Assembly: GCA_934271655.1 (NCBI GenBank)
Contig: CAKQRW010000007.1
Location: 1 to 64,000 of the forward strand
DNA from: an uncultured Bacteroidaceae bacterium
GTDB lineage: Bacteria > Bacteroidota > Bacteroidia > Bacteroidales > Bacteroidaceae
DNA length: 64,000 bases
Direction: 5' to 3'
Part shown: positions 36,051 to 44,892 of the stretch, in pieces
Layout of the letters: every line of letters starts with the position of its first letter
Numbering within the stretch: position 1 is the first letter of the stretch
Translations under genes and position numbers: made by a program
Notes under the pieces: generated by a model
The model's input: only the letters and a program-made list of their open reading frames with translations
Databases searched by the model: none
Told to the model about the DNA's origin: nothing

Positions 36051-37073
36051 TTATCTTTGAACACGGCCGTTGGCGTTGCCTCCAGCCAAAGCTTCTACTT
36101 CTTCTACTGATACATGATTGAAGTCGCCAGGTATGGTGTGCTTCAGTGCTGATGCTGCCACAGCAAACTCAAGGGCCTCGCCCTGGGTAGGCTTAGTGAG
36201 CAGGCCGTGGATGAGGCCGCCGGAGAATGAGTCGCCGCCGCCAACACGGTCGATGATTGGGTTTATCTCGTAACGCTTGCTCTGGTAGAATTCCTTGCCA
36301 TCGTAGATGAGAGCCTTCCAGCCATTGTGTGTGGCAGAGAAGCTCTCGCGGAGTGTTGAAACGACATACTTGAAGCCGAACTCCTTTGCCATGGCCTTGA
36401 AGATGCCCTCGTAGCCTGCGGCATCTGTGACGCCAGCCTCCACGTCAGCGTCTGGCTTGAAGCCGAGGCACAGCTCAGCGTCTTCCTCATTGCCGATGCA
36501 CACGTCAACATACTGCATGAGCGGACGCATTACAGAGATAGCCTTCTCGCTTGTCCATAGTTTCTTGCGAAAATTGAGGTCGCATGACACGGTGACGCCA
36601 TGCTTCTTGGCTGCTATGCAGGCCTGCTTCAGACACTCGGCCGAAGCGTCGCTGATGGCTGGCGTGATGCCTGACCAATGGAACCAGTCGGCTCCCTCAA
36701 AAATCTTGTCAAAGTCGAAATCTTCTGGCTTAGCCTCTGCAATGGCTGAACCTGCACGGTCGTAGATGACTTTTGAAGGGCGCATGCTGGCTCCGGTCTC
36801 TGCGTAATAGAGGCCGATGCGCTCGCCGCCGCGCGCTATGAAGTCTGTGTTTACACCGTAACGTCTGAGGGCGTTGATAGCTATCTGCCCAATCTCATGC
36901 TTAGGCAGCTTGCTTACGAATACGCTCTCATGTCCAAAGTTTGCAAGGCTGATTCCCACGTTGGCTTCTCCTCCGCCTGGGATGATGTTGAACTTGTCTG
37001 CTTGAACAAAGCGGTAGTTTCCCTCAGGAGAAAGGCGAAGCATGATTTCGCCCATGGTAACAATTTTTGCCAT
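36051..37073 (-). CDS. kdgK: 2-keto-3-deoxygluconate kinase (PfkB family)
   Basis: Phosphorylates 2-keto-3-deoxygluconate from hexuronate breakdown. The 340-residue product has the PfkB N-terminal GGGEANVGISLANFG, the KDG-kinase-like substrate region IGLYYAETGASMRPSKVIYDR, and the catalytic signature DRVGGGDSFSGGLIHG (Asp about 284). It is the first gene of kdgK-eda. Its promoter overlaps a palindrome facing the divergent LacI-type gene, which suggests repression relieved by a pathway intermediate. Confidence 0.93.
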   Translation of the reverse strand: MAKIVTMGEIMLRLSPEGNYRFVQADKFNIIPGGGEANVGISLANFGHESVFVSKLPKHEIGQIAINALRRYGVNTDFIARGGERIGLYYAETGASMRPSKVIYDRAGSAIAEAKPEDFDFDKIFEGADWFHWSGITPAISDASAECLKQACIAAKKHGVTVSCDLNFRKKLWTSEKAISVMRPLMQYVDVCIGNEEDAELCLGFKPDADVEAGVTDAAGYEGIFKAMAKEFGFKYVVSTLRESFSATHNGWKALIYDGKEFYQSKRYEINPIIDRVGGGDSFSGGLIHGLLTKPTQGEALEFAVAASALKHTIPGDFNHVSVEEVEALAGGNANGRVQR

Positions 37074-37114
37074 AATAGAAATATAGATTAATAATTATAT
37101 TATTTCCCTTGATG

Positions 37115-37133
37115 TTTGCAAATCATTTGCAAA
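37115..37133. promoter_or_regulatory. Candidate LacI-type operator upstream of kdgK
   Basis: TTTGCAAATCATTTGCAAA is a 19-bp palindrome broken only at its central base, the size and symmetry of LacI/GalR operators. Its right end overlaps the kdgK -7 box. It lies 42 bases upstream of kdgK and about 140 bases from the divergent regulator gene. Confidence 0.6.
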
Positions 37134-37137
37134 TGTA
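37130..37137 (-). promoter_or_regulatory. kdgK-eda -7 box
   Basis: The minus strand reads TACATTTG. The -33 region is AT-rich without a clear TTTG at the usual spacing. Confidence 0.5.
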
Positions 37138-37231
37138 GTGATTTTTTCCTAAACAGTTATCATTTATCACCAAAAAAAAACGGAAGGACAAAATTTTGTC
37201 TTTTTTTAAAAATTATCTGATTAAAAATAGT

Positions 37232-37239
37232 TAACTTTG
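37232..37239 (+). promoter_or_regulatory. -7 box of the LacI-family regulator gene
   Basis: The plus strand reads TAACTTTG, 31 bases before the regulator ATG. No TTTG lies at the expected -33 distance. Confidence 0.5.
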
Positions 37240-37270
37240 TAGCGTTTTTAACAACTACAAAGAAGAATAG

Positions 37271-38341
37271 ATGGAAATAAAGTCCAAAATACGAATCAAG
37301 GATATTGCTGAGAGGGCAGGAGTGTCAGTGGGCACAGTAGACCGTGTCATACATGGGCGAAGCAGTGTCTCGCCCATCAGCATGGAGAGAGTGCAGAAGG
37401 TGCTTGATGAAATCAACTATACGCCGAATCATTACGCGTCGGCGCTCGCGATGCATACGGCTCACCAGTTTGCGGCCATCCTTCCTATGCATGAGGTGGA
37501 CAGCTACTGGGCCAGAGTGGAGAAGGGACTGCTGGACGGGGTGAGACGTTTTAACGACTTCAAGCTCTCTTTCAAGATTTTCAGGTATGACCCTTTCAAT
37601 ACGGAGTCATTCAAGTTTGAGTGCAAGAATCTGCTTGACTCCAATCCTGATACGGTCATCATTGGACCTATTTTCAACTATAATATCATGGAGAACTTCA
37701 CCTCGCAGCTGGACGAGAGGGGCATACCATACGCTTTGCTCGACTCGAATTGGCCAGAGTTCAAGCATCGTGTGTTCTACGGACAGGACTCGCTGAGAAG
37801 CGGAGCCTTCTCGGGACATATCATGTCGCTCGCAACCAATCCGGACACTAAGAAGATAGCCATCTTCAAGGTGCTGGGAGAGGGACGCGTTGCGAGCCGG
37901 CAGCAGATGAACAGAGAGGTGGGATTCAGAGAGTTCATGAAGGAGCACAAGCCTGAGATTGAAATTGTGGATGTCAATCTGTATGTGTACGACAAGCAGG
38001 GCATGAATGACATCATGCGTGATTTCTTCACAAACAATCCTGACATTCATCATGCACTCACATTCAACTCGTCCATACACATCATAGCAGATTTCTTGCG
38101 CAACGAGATGCCTGAGCATCCGCATGTGACGCTGCTTGGCTACGATGCCATCGACGCCAATGTGGAGTGCATCAAGAATGGTGCGGCCGACTTTCTCGTG
38201 GCGCAGCATCCGCAGACGCAGGGCCTGAACTGCTTCAGGGCGATGTTCAACACGTGTGTGCTGAAGATGAAGCTGCCGCGAGACCACTACATGTCTGTGG
38301 AACTTCTTACAAAAGAGAATATTGACTTCTATAAAGACTGA
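37271..38341 (+). CDS. LacI-family transcriptional regulator
   Basis: The 356-residue product has an N-terminal HTH (IRIKDIAERAGVSVGTVDRVIHG, about residues 7-29), the hinge helix region ending HYASALA, and a periplasmic-binding-protein-like effector domain (about 65-340). It is transcribed divergently from kdgK-eda and followed by a strong terminator, so it is a single-gene unit. Inference: it controls kdgK-eda through the palindrome at 37115-37133 and senses a hexuronate intermediate. The effector cannot be read from the sequence. Confidence 0.92.
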   Translation: MEIKSKIRIKDIAERAGVSVGTVDRVIHGRSSVSPISMERVQKVLDEINYTPNHYASALAMHTAHQFAAILPMHEVDSYWARVEKGLLDGVRRFNDFKLSFKIFRYDPFNTESFKFECKNLLDSNPDTVIIGPIFNYNIMENFTSQLDERGIPYALLDSNWPEFKHRVFYGQDSLRSGAFSGHIMSLATNPDTKKIAIFKVLGEGRVASRQQMNREVGFREFMKEHKPEIEIVDVNLYVYDKQGMNDIMRDFFTNNPDIHHALTFNSSIHIIADFLRNEMPEHPHVTLLGYDAIDANVECIKNGAADFLVAQHPQTQGLNCFRAMFNTCVLKMKLPRDHYMSVELLTKENIDFYKD

Positions 38342-38360
38342 CGGACTTTTCTATCAAACA

Positions 38361-38418
38361 GAAAGGAAACGATGCCAGCAACTGGGACAATACCCAGTTG
38401 CTGGCATCGTTTCCTTTC
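38361..38418. terminator. Long palindromic bidirectional terminator
   Basis: A perfect 26-bp stem (38361-38386 with 38393-38418; inner part GATGCCAGCAACTGGG) encloses the loop ACAATA. It lies between the plus-strand regulator gene and the minus-strand 5-FTHF cyclo-ligase gene and can serve both. Confidence 0.88.
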
Positions 38419-38473
38419 TTGATAACCAATCGTTGTCTATAGTCTGCCCAAATGTCTTGTTCTGGCGGTTGGC

Positions 38474-38565
38474 ACCGTATTGTTTTTTATGGCACAAAAA
38501 TGACAGGGTGCTAAGCGGAGGAAGCGAGTGCACCTGGACCGTATTGTTTTTATGGCGCAAGCAGA
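38474..38565. repeat. 64-bp spaced direct repeat past the 5-FTHF cyclo-ligase stop
   Basis: ACCGTATTGTTTTTTATGGC (38474) recurs as ACCGTATTGTTTTTATGGC (38538), followed in each by A/GCA. The second copy ends 17 bases before the stop codon of the minus-strand gene. Confidence 0.65.
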
Positions 38566-38581
38566 ATGTCGCCTGAAATGC

Positions 38582-39115
38582 TCATCCGTATATGACTTCG
38601 TTCATATTTATGTCGTGTACCTCGCATGGTATCTCGTCAAGAATCTGGAAGGGGAAGGCCAGTCCGACAAGCGGGCAACGCAACCGTGGCAACAGACGGT
38701 CATAGTAGCCTTTGCCGCGTCCAAGCCTGCATCCGTCGCTTGTGAACGCCATGCCTGGCACAAAGGCGATGCCTATTGCTGCATAGTCGGTGAATACGGG
38801 GCCATATGACTCCTGTATGCCAAAAGATTCGGAGAGGCGCATCGAGTCCTCACCTACATACTCATGCAGCTCGAGGTCATTGCCCACCACCGTGGGCAGC
38901 AGCACCTTGTAGCCCATGCGGCTCATGGTGGCCACAAGCTCATGGGTGTGCACCTCGTCAGGAAGTGAATGATAAAGGAGAACTGTTGTGCAGTTCTCCT
39001 TTTTGGTTCTGTCAAGCGCAGAAGAAACTATTCTCTGACTCATGACGCAGAGTTCTTCCTGTGTATGCGCTTTTTTTCTTTGTCTTATCAGACTTCTTAG
39101 TTGACTCTTTTCCAT
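38582..39115 (-). CDS. 5-formyltetrahydrofolate cyclo-ligase
   Basis: Converts 5-formyl-THF to 5,10-methenyl-THF with ATP in one-carbon metabolism. The 177-residue product has the family N-terminus MEKSQLRSLIRQRKKAHTQEE, VLLYHSLPDEVHT, and the ATP/Mg loop LGRGKGYYDRLLP (about residue 125). Its first 104 bases overlap the 3' end of the S41 protease gene in another frame. The start is well supported because the conserved Arg-rich N-terminus lies entirely in the overlap. Confidence 0.92.
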   Translation of the reverse strand: MEKSQLRSLIRQRKKAHTQEELCVMSQRIVSSALDRTKKENCTTVLLYHSLPDEVHTHELVATMSRMGYKVLLPTVVGNDLELHEYVGEDSMRLSESFGIQESYGPVFTDYAAIGIAFVPGMAFTSDGCRLGRGKGYYDRLLPRLRCPLVGLAFPFQILDEIPCEVHDINMNEVIYG

Positions 39116-40739
39116 TGATAGTAGGTTTAGTGCGCTTGGCGTTAAACAGTTCCACGGCCTTGTCCACAGTCTTGTCCTTGTAGTTCATGTACTGGACATA
39201 GTCGTTCATCTCCAGCATGTTGTAGATGATACTGCCATATACGGATTTCTCCAGAAGCGGTTGCGAGCGCAGGATCATGTTATTGCGGCGGAGTATGCCC
39301 TTGGAGTCGGCGTAACGTACGAATTTGTCCATCACACTTTCCTTGCGCAGATACTTCTCCAGTTCCGCAGCGTTGGTGCACTTGCTCATGGCCTGGCGGT
39401 TGTTGTCGGTGTACTCATAGCAGAATTGCGCCACAATGCCTTTCGTCACGCACTCTGTGTAGTATGGCGTGAGTGCCGTGGTGTCCTCTGCAACAAAATA
39501 GTCGGGCATGATGCCGCCGCCGCCGTAGACTGTGCGGCCTATGCTGGTGTGATATTTCTCTCCTGTCTGGTGGATGCTGTCTTGGTTGAAGAACTCGCCG
39601 CGCTCGTATCGGTCCACAAGGTCCATCTCGTATTCCTTAGGCTGTCCTTTGACGTAAGGCTTCTGTATGCATCGGCCGGAAGGGGTGTAGTAGCGGGCTA
39701 TTGTCAGGTGTATGAGCGAACCGTCAGAGAACTCTATAGGCTGCTGTACCAGTCCTTTTCCGAAAGATCGGCGACCCACGATGATGCCGCGGTCATTGTC
39801 CTGTATGGCTCCGGAGAATATCTCTGCGGCCGAGGCTGTGGTCTCGTCGATGAGCACTATGAGCGGAATCTTCTGGTAAGAGCCTCGGCCATCACTCCTG
39901 TATTCTTCACGTCTGGCACGTCGGCCCTGTGTGTAGACGATGAGCTTGTTCTCTGGAAGGAACTCGTTGACCATCTGTATCGCAGCTGAGAGATAGCCTC
40001 CGCCGTTGCCGCGCAGGTCGACAACCAGGCCTTTGAAGTCAGCTGTCTCCAGTTCGGCGAGTGAGGTGAGAAGTTCTGCGTATGTTGTCTCGCCGAAGTT
40101 CTTTATCTTGACGTAGCCAAGCTTGTCGTTGATCATGTAGGTGGCGTCGATGCTCTTCAGCGGTATGTCGCCCCTCACCACTGTGAAGGTGAGCGGCTTC
40201 TTGCGGCCGTGTCTCATCACTCCCAGCTTCACCTTCGTGTCCCTGTCGCCTTTCAGCCTGTGCATGGTCTCCTCGTTGGTAACGATGGAGCCCACGTATG
40301 GCTTGCCGTCTACAGACACTATCTTGTCGCCTGGCAGGATGCCCACTTTCTCAGATGGGCCTCCATGTATGATGCCTGTGATTCTTACTGTGTCTTCGCG
40401 GATGACAAATTGTATGCCGACACCGCAGAAGGATCCCTTGAGGTCTTCGTTGGCTGTCTTGGCATCTTTGGCTGAGATGTATGAGGAGTGCGGATCGAGT
40501 TCTTGCAGTATCTTTGGCATCGACTGCTCCACGATGTTAGCTATGTCTACTGTGTCGACATACTGGTCGTCGATGATGTGGAGCAGGTCATTGAGCTTAT
40601 TGGATGACGTGTTGATGATGTTCAGCCTGTTGCCTGCATATCTGTTGGCAAAGAATGTGCCTATGACGATGCCTGCCACAACACTTGCGGCTATGATGAG
40701 TGGCATCCACCTGTTGTTTCTGTTGATTTTCGTGTCCAT
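39012..40739 (-). CDS. S41-family C-terminal processing protease
   Basis: The 575-residue product (ATG 40737-40739) has an N-terminal membrane segment (about residues 12-28), a PDZ domain (about 90-180) and the S41 peptidase domain with Ser in TTASAAEIFSG (about 303) and Lys in GRRSFGKGLVQ (about 328). It acts in the periplasm on protein C-termini. The upstream frame to 40979 is not supported. The C-terminus is Lys-rich (STKKSDKTKKKS) and overlaps the 5-FTHF cyclo-ligase start by 104 bases, so that part of the protein is shaped by the other gene. Confidence 0.93.
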   Translation of the reverse strand: MDTKINRNNRWMPLIIAASVVAGIVIGTFFANRYAGNRLNIINTSSNKLNDLLHIIDDQYVDTVDIANIVEQSMPKILQELDPHSSYISAKDAKTANEDLKGSFCGVGIQFVIREDTVRITGIIHGGPSEKVGILPGDKIVSVDGKPYVGSIVTNEETMHRLKGDRDTKVKLGVMRHGRKKPLTFTVVRGDIPLKSIDATYMINDKLGYVKIKNFGETTYAELLTSLAELETADFKGLVVDLRGNGGGYLSAAIQMVNEFLPENKLIVYTQGRRARREEYRSDGRGSYQKIPLIVLIDETTASAAEIFSGAIQDNDRGIIVGRRSFGKGLVQQPIEFSDGSLIHLTIARYYTPSGRCIQKPYVKGQPKEYEMDLVDRYERGEFFNQDSIHQTGEKYHTSIGRTVYGGGGIMPDYFVAEDTTALTPYYTECVTKGIVAQFCYEYTDNNRQAMSKCTNAAELEKYLRKESVMDKFVRYADSKGILRRNNMILRSQPLLEKSVYGSIIYNMLEMNDYVQYMNYKDKTVDKAVELFNAKRTKPTINGKESTKKSDKTKKKSAYTGRTLRHESENSFFCA

Positions 40740-40840
40740 TGTGTTCTGACGAATGATTATGTATCCTTTCTTGAGGAACTTTGCTTTATTCTTATTGTAT
40801 CCTGGCGCTGGCTCTGTCTGGTATAGCGTCCATGCCGGCT

Positions 40841-41275
40841 TTAATCCTTTTGGCCTTTGATGTCTATGTATTCCAGCTGTATTCCAGCCTCCCTCATCAG
40901 GTCGAGCCCATCCTCCAGCCTGTATTTCTCTGAATAGACCACTCTTTTTATTCCAGCCTGTATGATCAGCTTGGCGCATTCGATGCAGGGTGAGGCTGTG
41001 ACATATAGTGTGGCTCCGTCGCTTGAGTTGTTGGAGCGCGCCAGTTTGGTTATGGCATTGGCCTCGGCATGCAGTACGTATGGGAATGTTACATTGTTTT
41101 CATCCTCACACACGTTGTGGAATCCTGACGGCGTGCCGTTGTAGCCGTCTGATATGATGGCCTTGTTTTTCACCACAAGCGCTCCCACTTGTCTGCGATG
41201 GCAGTAGGAGTTCTCTGCCCAGATGCGCGCCATGCGCAGGTAGCGGCAGTCAAGTTTGAACTGTTTCTCATCCAT
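40841..41275 (-). CDS. Deoxycytidylate (dCMP) deaminase family protein
   Basis: Converts dCMP to dUMP for thymidylate synthesis. The 144-residue product has the zinc motifs HAEANAI (catalytic Glu) and SPCIECAKLII, plus NGTPSGFHNV typical of dCMP deaminases (ComEB-type). It lies 101 bp upstream of the S41 gene on the same strand and is probably co-transcribed with it. Confidence 0.92.
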   Translation of the reverse strand: MDEKQFKLDCRYLRMARIWAENSYCHRRQVGALVVKNKAIISDGYNGTPSGFHNVCEDENNVTFPYVLHAEANAITKLARSNNSSDGATLYVTASPCIECAKLIIQAGIKRVVYSEKYRLEDGLDLMREAGIQLEYIDIKGQKD

Positions 41276-41293
41276 AGTCGCATGATATTGTTT

Positions 41294-41354
41294 TTAAGAA
41301 GTGTCTTTGTCGTTGTGTATATATATATATATTAAGAAGTGCCTCTGTCGTTGT
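41294..41354. repeat. 38-bp spaced direct repeat
   Basis: TTAAGAAGTGTCTTTGTCGT (41294) and TTAAGAAGTGCCTCTGTCGT (41332) flank an alternating TA tract. They lie between the fused peptidase gene's end and the dCMP deaminase start. Confidence 0.65.
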
Positions 41355-41481
41355 ATTATATATATGTTGTTATATATATTGGTGTATTCTCTGGCATTTG
41401 TGTGGCAGGAGCATTTGTGTGTCAGACGTATTGTCTGTCATTTGCTGGCATGCCATTCTTCAAGTCCTCGTGGGTGTGCTG

Positions 41482-43980
41482 TCAGTTGATGACTTTGTCC
41501 CTGGAGTTGCCGAAGACCACCTCGTTCTGCTTGTCTTGCTTCAGTTTGATGAAATCGGCTCCGCTGCTGTATGAGGAGCTTTTGGTAATGATGCTGAATA
41601 TCTGCCTGTCAAACGTGGTGGAGACATTGGGGCTGTTTTTGATTTTCAGGGTGATGGTCTGTTTCTTCCCATTTGCCTCCCATGTGCCAGAGAATGGGTC
41701 GCCAGCCGACATCATTCCATTGAAAGTGCCGTTGGAGAATGTGATGAAGTAAGCTCCGGCCCCAGCTTCTGTGTAGAAATTCTTCACTTCACTATTGAGT
41801 CTTAGCCCGTTGACTGTGGCTCCGTTCATGTACCATGTCTTGCCGACGAAAATTTCGTCGATGTCATCCTCGTCGTTGCATGAGGAGAACAGCCCGGCCA
41901 CAATCATCAGCACGGAGCACAGCAAGGCAATGCCGTTGCGACGGAGCAGAGCCTTTATGCTCGGCGCCTGTCCGCGGAAACGCTTGTACAGTGTCATTGG
42001 ATGCTCTGTGCCACCCTTGGACAGCACATTCTTCCTGAAGCTTTCAGCTGTCTTTGTGTCGAAGATGCCGTGCTCCTTGAACATGTCGAAGGCATCGGCA
42101 TCGAGCACTTCCGCCCATTTGTAGCTGTAGTAGCCTGCAGAGTAGCCGCCAGCCATGATGTGTGAGAACTGCGTTGTCATGCATGTGCCGTCTACAGGAG
42201 GGAGCACCTGTGCTTTCTTCCACGCCTCTTTCTCAAAGCTTGGCACATCGGCTGTGAACTCGTCTGTCTGGGTGAAGTATGCCATGTCGAGCAAGCCGAA
42301 GCTCACTTGGCGGACACAGGCATAGCCTGCATTGAAGTTGCGGCAGGCCAGAATGCGCTTGATGAGATCGTCTGGCATCTTCTCGCCTGTCTCATAGTGT
42401 CTGGCGAAGGTGTTGAGAAACTCTCGCTCGGTGCTGTAGTTTTCCATGAACTGTGATGGCAGTTCCACAAAGTCCCAGTACACGTTGGTGCCTGATAGGC
42501 TGGGATAGGTGGTGTCGGCAAACATGCCGTGGAGCGAGTGGCCAAACTCATGCAGGAATGTCTCCACCTCGCTGAGAGTCAGCAGGGCAGGGCGTGTGTC
42601 TGTTGGCTTGGACAGATTCATCACTATAGACACCACAGGAGCAGACCTGCGGCCGTCGCTGTCTCGCCATTCGCCCTTGAATTCTGTCATCCATGCGCCT
42701 GAGCGTTTTGAGGCCCTCGGATGGAAGTCGCAATAGAGGAGGGCGAGGAAACTTCCGTCCTTGTCCATCACGTCATACACAGCCACATCGGGATGATAGA
42801 CTGGAGCCTTGCGGTTCTCCTTGAATGTGATGCCATAGAGCGTGGTGGCAAGTCCGAAGACGCCGGCTTTCACATTTTCCAAGTTGAAGTAAGGGCGCAG
42901 CATCTCACTGTTGAGGCTGTACTTGTTCTCCTTCAGAAGGTTTGAGTAGAAAGAGAAGTCCCATGGCATGAATAGCCTCTCATCGCCGTCTGGCAGGTCT
43001 TCTTCCTTTATTCCTATGCTGCTGTAGTATAGTTTCTTTACCTCATTAAGCTCTTCTTGTGCTTTAGGCATGTACGCCTCCAGCAGGTCGTCAAGCAGCT
43101 TGTGCACATTTTCAGGTTTCTCGGCCATGCGGCGTGTGAGGGCATAGTCGGCATAGGTGCTGAATCCAAGCATCTGCGCCTTCTTCCTTTTCAGGTTCAC
43201 CACTTGTCTGACCACTTCTGTATTGTTGTGGTTGTTGGCCCTTATGCCGATGGTGTTGTATGCCATGTACATCTTTTTCCTCAGGTCGCGCCTCTTGGAG
43301 TATGTCATGAACTGGGTGTATGAAGGTCCTTGGAGCGTGAACACATAGCCGTCAAGTTCCTTGTCTTTTGCCTCGTGCCGCGCCATGTCGAGTAGCGTGT
43401 CTGGCAGTCCATCCAGCTCCTCCTCGTCGTGGAGGTTCATGATGAAGTCGTTTGTGTCTTTCAGCTTGTTTTGTGAAAAAAGCAGCGAATGCATGCTGAT
43501 GTCTGCTGTCAGCTTTCTGAACTCGTCTTTCTTGTCCTCTGGCAGGTTGGCGCCGTTGAGGGCGAACATGCGGTATTTCTCGGTGAGAAGCATCTTCTGC
43601 TCAGCGTTGAGTCTGGAGAAGTTGTCGGCCTTGTGGTCTTCGTACACGGCCTTGACTCTTTCGAAGAGCCGTTTGTTGAGTATGATGTTGTTGCTGTGTT
43701 CGGATAGCACAGGAGAGAATTTCTCAGCCAGAGCGTCGAGCTTGTCATTGGTCTCTGCCTCCAGTATGTTGAAGAACACGGATGTGACCTTGTCGAGAAG
43801 GCGTCCTGTGAAGTCGAGTGCCGCGATGGTGTTGTCGAATGTTGGTGCTTCGTAATTGTTGGTGATGCGCTCTATTTCCTCGTCCTCTTGCTTGATGCCT
43901 TCCATGATGGCGGGCTCGTAGTCATCCTCTGTTATCTTGTCGAAGGGGATGTATTCGTATGATGTGAAGAATGGATTCAT
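41482..43980 (-). CDS. M3-family peptidase fused in frame to a lipoprotein
   Basis: Residues 1 to about 683 are a peptidyl-dipeptidase of the M3 (Dcp/oligopeptidase A) family: the zinc motif HEFGHSLHGMF lies at about 477 and the usual C-terminus PMTLYKRFRGQ...ALLRRNG is present. No stop follows; the frame runs on for 149 residues. That part starts with a lipoprotein-type signal (ALLRRNGIALLCSVLMIVAGLFSSC) and continues as a small beta-rich domain, possibly DUF4847/lipocalin-like, beginning DEIFVGKTWYMNG. The normal family length is about 680-700. Either two ancestral genes lost the stop between them, giving a C-terminally anchored peptidase, or the lipoprotein is made from an internal start; the codon before KALLRRNG is ATA (about 41958-41960). 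A sequencing error is also possible. Confidence 0.88.
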   Translation of the reverse strand: MNPFFTSYEYIPFDKITEDDYEPAIMEGIKQEDEEIERITNNYEAPTFDNTIAALDFTGRLLDKVTSVFFNILEAETNDKLDALAEKFSPVLSEHSNNIILNKRLFERVKAVYEDHKADNFSRLNAEQKMLLTEKYRMFALNGANLPEDKKDEFRKLTADISMHSLLFSQNKLKDTNDFIMNLHDEEELDGLPDTLLDMARHEAKDKELDGYVFTLQGPSYTQFMTYSKRRDLRKKMYMAYNTIGIRANNHNNTEVVRQVVNLKRKKAQMLGFSTYADYALTRRMAEKPENVHKLLDDLLEAYMPKAQEELNEVKKLYYSSIGIKEEDLPDGDERLFMPWDFSFYSNLLKENKYSLNSEMLRPYFNLENVKAGVFGLATTLYGITFKENRKAPVYHPDVAVYDVMDKDGSFLALLYCDFHPRASKRSGAWMTEFKGEWRDSDGRRSAPVVSIVMNLSKPTDTRPALLTLSEVETFLHEFGHSLHGMFADTTYPSLSGTNVYWDFVELPSQFMENYSTEREFLNTFARHYETGEKMPDDLIKRILACRNFNAGYACVRQVSFGLLDMAYFTQTDEFTADVPSFEKEAWKKAQVLPPVDGTCMTTQFSHIMAGGYSAGYYSYKWAEVLDADAFDMFKEHGIFDTKTAESFRKNVLSKGGTEHPMTLYKRFRGQAPSIKALLRRNGIALLCSVLMIVAGLFSSCNDEDDIDEIFVGKTWYMNGATVNGLRLNSEVKNFYTEAGAGAYFITFSNGTFNGMMSAGDPFSGTWEANGKKQTITLKIKNSPNVSTTFDRQIFSIITKSSSYSSGADFIKLKQDKQNEVVFGNSRDKVIN

Positions 43981-44161
43981 GCTGTTATGTTTTTTCTTTG
44001 ATTTAGAAGACGCTCGTTGCAGACGCGATGGTCTCCTGCTTCGTGAATATGATGGCCTTCAGCCTTTGACCTGAGCTATACAGGACATCGGTTTGAAGTT
44101 TGTCTTTGTATGTCAGCGTCGAGAATAGAATATGTCGCAAACGTTTGCCGGACGACATCTC

Positions 44162-44207
44162 TTTTCCTGTCTCGCCTGTATTCTTTTCTCTTGTTTAGCC
44201 TATATTC
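44162..44207. repeat. 24-bp duplication at the crp-like gene 3' end
   Basis: GCCTGTATTC (44174) recurs as GCCTATATTC (44198) within related 24-bp units. The stop codon of the regulator gene (44200-44202) lies in the second copy. Confidence 0.6.
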
Positions 44208-44874
44208 TGTCGTACAGATTGGCGATGTCAAAAATCTTGAACTTGTTGCGCTGCAATTCCACAAGCCCTTCTTCCTGCATCGTGTTTAGAGCTCTTGACA
44301 CGTTGAGCCTCGTCTCATGCACCAGTTCGGCCAGGTCGGTCATCTTCATGTGCAACTCTTTTGCGCCTTTGTTCACGGATGAGTAGCTGAGCACAAACTT
44401 GGTTATCTTTTCTTTCACCGTGTCTTCAGGAAACTCAGTCATGAGCCTGAGTATCTGGTGATACTTGTTGCATGCTATGTTCATCATGTTTATCTTCACG
44501 ATGTTGCTGCTCATCAAGTGGGTGAGAAGCATTTGCTTGTCTATGGAAAGAGTGGTGCCGTCTGTTCGGAAAGCGTATGTGCGCGAGTATCTTGGAGCCA
44601 TGCCAAACAAGTTGTATGGCTCTATGACACCGATGTTTGGCAAGTCTTCTGTCAAGGAGAACTTGTGCTTCACATCGAGATAGTCTGTTGACAGCTCGCC
44701 GTTGATGATGTATATCAGACTCTTGCATGGGTCGTCTTGCATCACGATTTCCTCCCCAGCCTGGTAGTTGACAAAATCAAGTCGCACATGCTCAATCACA
44801 TCCGATATTTCTTTCTTTGTCAGTCCCTGGAACAACGGCAGCTGGAGCAAGCGTTCAAACATAGTCAGTTCCAT
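44200..44874 (-). CDS. Crp/Fnr-family transcriptional regulator
   Basis: The 224-residue product has an N-terminal cyclic-nucleotide-binding-type beta barrel (GEEIVMQDDPCKSLIYIINGELSTDY, about residues 40-65), a long dimer helix and a C-terminal winged HTH (MKMTDLAELVHETRLNVSRALNTMQEEGLVEL, about 178-210). There is no Fnr-like Cys cluster at the N-terminus, so it is not an oxygen sensor of that type. It starts 18 bp after apbE on the same strand, so it is probably the last gene of that unit. Effector unknown. Confidence 0.9.
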   Translation of the reverse strand: MELTMFERLLQLPLFQGLTKKEISDVIEHVRLDFVNYQAGEEIVMQDDPCKSLIYIINGELSTDYLDVKHKFSLTEDLPNIGVIEPYNLFGMAPRYSRTYAFRTDGTTLSIDKQMLLTHLMSSNIVKINMMNIACNKYHQILRLMTEFPEDTVKEKITKFVLSYSSVNKGAKELHMKMTDLAELVHETRLNVSRALNTMQEEGLVELQRNKFKIFDIANLYDRI

Positions 44875-44892
44875 AGTAATGCGAGTGTTAAT

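Noticed and set aside
40740..40979. 80-residue upstream extension of the S41 protease
   Set aside because: It overlaps the dCMP deaminase end and has no conserved features; the ATG at 40739 directly precedes the membrane anchor.
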